This document shows, piece after piece, positions 62,097 to 64,000 of a stretch of DNA of 64,000 nt. How positions within the stretch are numbered: the first letter of the stretch is position 1; each line of letters opens with the position of its first letter. Position numbers and translations under genes: made by a program. The notes beneath the pieces are model-generated. The model saw only the letters and a list, made by a program, of their open reading frames with translations, did not search any database and was not told where the DNA came from. This stretch comes from JAICXG01 sp036825615 (GTDB taxonomy: Bacteria; Verrucomicrobiota; Verrucomicrobiia; Chthoniobacterales; UBA10450): NCBI GenBank assembly GCA_036825615.1, contig DAISXY010000001.1:124001-188000 (forward strand). Reading direction: 5' to 3'.

Positions 62097-62645
62097 TTAG
62101 ATCCTTGGCCGACGCACGGGAATCACGCTCATTAGCGGAGCTTCGATTTCAACTGCGCGGTTTAGGAGATCGAATAGGACACAAACTCTCTCTTTCGCCG
62201 GCAGCAGGCGGGTCACAACGGCTTCCAAACCTTTGAACGGCCCGTCGGCGATGTGAATGGGTTCACCGATCTCAACCTCGTGGTCGACAGTGACTGTCTC
62301 CTCGTCGCGCGTGCGCGCACGGATTGCAGCTATAATGGCCGGGTCCATCACCGCTACTTGTTCACCGAATTGGACAACCTGCCGGACACCGGCCGCATGC
62401 CGCACATCGCGGTGCCGATCGGCGTAGACAAATTCGGCGAACATGTAGCCGGGAAACAGGGCTTCGACAAACCAAACACTGCCGCGCTGGGTCGAGCGGC
62501 GGAAACGGAGACGAGGAGCGAAACAGTTGATCTCGAGTTCCTTCCGGAGTCCGACAGCAGCAGCATGCTCGCGCTTTGGCTGAGTCTTGAGGCAGAACCA
62601 AAGTGGTTCTGTTTTCACGAATAATTGTTCAGGCGTGAGGGTCAT
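62097..62645 (-). CDS. NusG-paralogue transcription antiterminator (RfaH/UpxY/LoaP type)
   Basis: From ATG 62645 the protein is 182 residues. LWFCLKTQPKREHAAAVGLR opens an NGN domain, with FAPRLRFRRSTQRGSVWFVE and ALFPGYMFAEFVYADRHRDV as its core. After a linker, IGEPIHIADGPFKGLEAVVT is the KOW domain. A housekeeping NusG would normally lie beside secE/ribosomal genes; this one lies before polysaccharide genes, as RfaH-like, UpxY and LoaP specialised paralogues do. It likely loads onto RNA polymerase in the downstream leader and lets it read the long operon. A GTG at 62702 would add 19 residues not typical of the family. Confidence 0.88.
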   Translation of the reverse strand: MTLTPEQLFVKTEPLWFCLKTQPKREHAAAVGLRKELEINCFAPRLRFRRSTQRGSVWFVEALFPGYMFAEFVYADRHRDVRHAAGVRQVVQFGEQVAVMDPAIIAAIRARTRDEETVTVDHEVEIGEPIHIADGPFKGLEAVVTRLLPAKERVCVLFDLLNRAVEIEAPLMSVIPVRRPRI

Positions 62646-62753
62646 CGGACGCGAGCAGATTTGAACCAAGGGTAAGATGCCACCAACTGTTCCGAGACTC
62701 ACCTTCCCGCGAGCGACTGAGCAATCCCATATCGGTATTTCGCGGAACGCAGT

Positions 62754-64000
62754 TTAGAACTTATAACTCATCCCAAATGAGTAATGATTGCGTGAATATT
62801 CGCGGTTGTTCATCGCCGAAAGAATTTGGGAATGAGCAATTCCAGCATCAATGCTAAACCTCTGGTTAACCGCATATCGGACAGTGGCCGTGGCACTCAA
62901 TGCATCTTCGTCGAAGGACGGGCCAATGAGAAATGGGGGGATGACCTGCTGATTCCTGTCGTGATGGTAAAAGAATGCGAGCGATCCGCTGAGTCGCGCA
63001 GTCAGGGTTCGGCTATAAAGCACTCCGGTTCGGAATGTGGTTCGATCTTCGATGAACCGCTCGGTTCCTTGCTCGATTGAATAACTGCCGGTCCAACTCA
63101 GCTGGTCGCGCCCGTAAGTATAGTTAAGGCTCCATTCGAAATCGGGGTTCGTCTGCGTGTCGCCGATCGATGGAAAGCGGATAGATGCACCTGCCCGAAG
63201 TTGCCCGCTCAGGTGTCGGCTAAACTGATGTTCGACTCCCGCCAGAGCGAAATGAGCCGTGGAATCAAATGGGGCAGTAACGTAATCTACCAGGAGGAGG
63301 CGATAATCGCCTGTCACAACCGTGTTCCTGGTTAACGCAAAACGGAGTTGCTCGCCGAATCCGTAGGACTGACGATCTGCGAACAAGGCTGTGGCATTAT
63401 TCTCGTAACGGACAAGCTGCAGGGAAAAACTGCTGACGAGCGAGAGGCGCGGCGCAAGGGCATAGCTGAGTGCGATATTGTTGTTGGTGTTGAAATAATT
63501 CCCGCGCACACGGTCCGGTCCGACATTTTCGGCAAAGTTCGGTTCGGCTTGATAGGAGGCGAAAATGCTCGCGCTCAGAGTCAGTCGATGCGAGAAGCTG
63601 CGAGCCAAACCGAGACTGATGAATCCATCGGCATTGCTTCGTTCTCCTGCATAATCGGAAAAACCTAACCCGGCATCCAGGTTGAGCTGGAGATCCCGCG
63701 ACGGCAAATGATATGAGAGCGATACCTGCTCGCTCGTGAACCAGGCGCCACTTTTATTTGAGGTGGTTTGGGAGTTGTCATCGAATCCAGTATGAAACTG
63801 AGTGAAAATCTCCAGCCGCGGCGATGGCTTTACAAAATCGGCGGCGGTTGTGTCAGCGGAACCCCCGTCCTGCTGCGCGGGAACTTCGACCGCCGGATTC
63901 GCGTCCGAGAATACGGCGCAAGCAAGGAAGGAGAAACCCGAAAGCGCAACTGCAATCGGTCGCAGCCAGGGTTTGCGGAGCCGGGCGTTGGTCGGGAGTG
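62754..64000 (-). CDS. outer-membrane beta-barrel protein (5' end just outside the window)
   Basis: The frame is open from the window edge to 62754, giving about 415 codons. It opens with a basic stretch and hydrophobic core (RPIAVALSGFSFLACAVFSD), a signal peptide whose start codon must lie a few codons outside. The rest alternates polar and hydrophobic residues in repeated strands (LSYALAPRLSLVSSFSLQLV, FALTRNTVVTGDYRLLLVDY, ATVRYAVNQRFSIDAGIAHS), and it ends in aromatic-Lys-Phe (SFGMSYKF), the classical outer-membrane barrel terminus. Located ahead of the NusG-like gene, it may be an export or surface component of the glycan system. No named family is assigned. Confidence 0.8.
   Translation of the reverse strand, partial: LPTNARLRKPWLRPIAVALSGFSFLACAVFSDANPAVEVPAQQDGGSADTTAADFVKPSPRLEIFTQFHTGFDDNSQTTSNKSGAWFTSEQVSLSYHLPSRDLQLNLDAGLGFSDYAGERSNADGFISLGLARSFSHRLTLSASIFASYQAEPNFAENVGPDRVRGNYFNTNNNIALSYALAPRLSLVSSFSLQLVRYENNATALFADRQSYGFGEQLRFALTRNTVVTGDYRLLLVDYVTAPFDSTAHFALAGVEHQFSRHLSGQLRAGASIRFPSIGDTQTNPDFEWSLNYTYGRDQLSWTGSYSIEQGTERFIEDRTTFRTGVLYSRTLTARLSGSLAFFYHHDRNQQVIPPFLIGPSFDEDALSATATVRYAVNQRFSIDAGIAHSQILSAMNNREYSRNHYSFGMSYKF

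Noticed and set aside
1..64000. CRISPR arrays, tRNA or rRNA genes, insertion sequences
   Set aside because: No regularly spaced 25-40 base repeats, no tRNA-like cloverleaf or rRNA stretches, and no transposase motifs were seen.

Overview
The window reads as one very long exopolysaccharide/capsule biosynthesis locus. All genes I can support (about 44) lie on the minus strand, so transcription runs from high to low coordinates, mostly with 4-bp overlaps or gaps under 80 bp. The organism is most likely a Verrucomicrobiota bacterium, perhaps a soil Chthoniobacterales/Spartobacteria type. The support is a short secreted protein with a VPDSG-CTERM-like sorting tail, moderately high GC by eye, a dispersed GTCATTCTG-type intergenic repeat, and a PEP-CTERM-style gene set (asparagine synthase, FemAB, DUF218, polysaccharide deacetylases). 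No rRNA, tRNA or single-copy marker gene is present, so the taxonomy is an inference.

Layout in transcription order. (1) 64000-62097: an outer-membrane beta-barrel with signal peptide (5' end just outside the window), then a NusG/RfaH-like paralogue. (2) 62096-60844: a 1.25-kb leader without a convincing gene. (3) 60843-53850: a phosphoglycosyl transferase that starts the repeat unit, a WbpB/WbpD/WbpE-type set making a 2,3-diacetamido uronic acid, a FemAB-like transferase and a Wzc-like co-polymerase with a degenerate P-loop. (4) 53670-44848: a deacetylase-DUF354 fusion, UDP-GlcNAc 2-epimerase, Wzy polymerase, LegB-like dehydratase, sugar nucleotidyltransferase, GT4 and methyltransferase. (5) 44851-36321: sulfotransferase, Wzx flippase, GT4, FemAB-like protein, epimerase, aminotransferase and GT4. 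(6) 36134-26235: secreted beta-helix protein with a PKD-like domain, CapK-type adenylate-forming enzyme, GT4, asparagine synthase, VPDSG-CTERM protein, TylF-like methyltransferase and deacetylase. (7) 26172-17474: an overlapping block of bi-domain oxidoreductase, second beta-helix protein and (alpha/alpha) toroid protein, followed by a DUF218 protein, WbpP-like epimerase and WbpA-like dehydrogenase. (8) 17411-1: deacetylase-fold protein, GT2, three paralogous GT-C membrane enzymes around a methyltransferase-GT2 fusion, another GT-C, an unknown membrane protein, GT2, a stand-alone adenylation domain and a partial FkbH-like protein.

Together these supply nucleotide-sugar synthesis, undecaprenyl-linked assembly, flipping and polymerisation of a Wzx/Wzy-type glycan, plus many decorating activities (acetyl, methyl, sulfate, amide, aminoacyl or acyl, deacetylation) and secreted beta-helix proteins that may process it. 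The NusG paralogue ahead of a long leader suggests that processive antitermination controls the operon. No exosortase, Wza or carrier protein is visible; they may lie outside the window.
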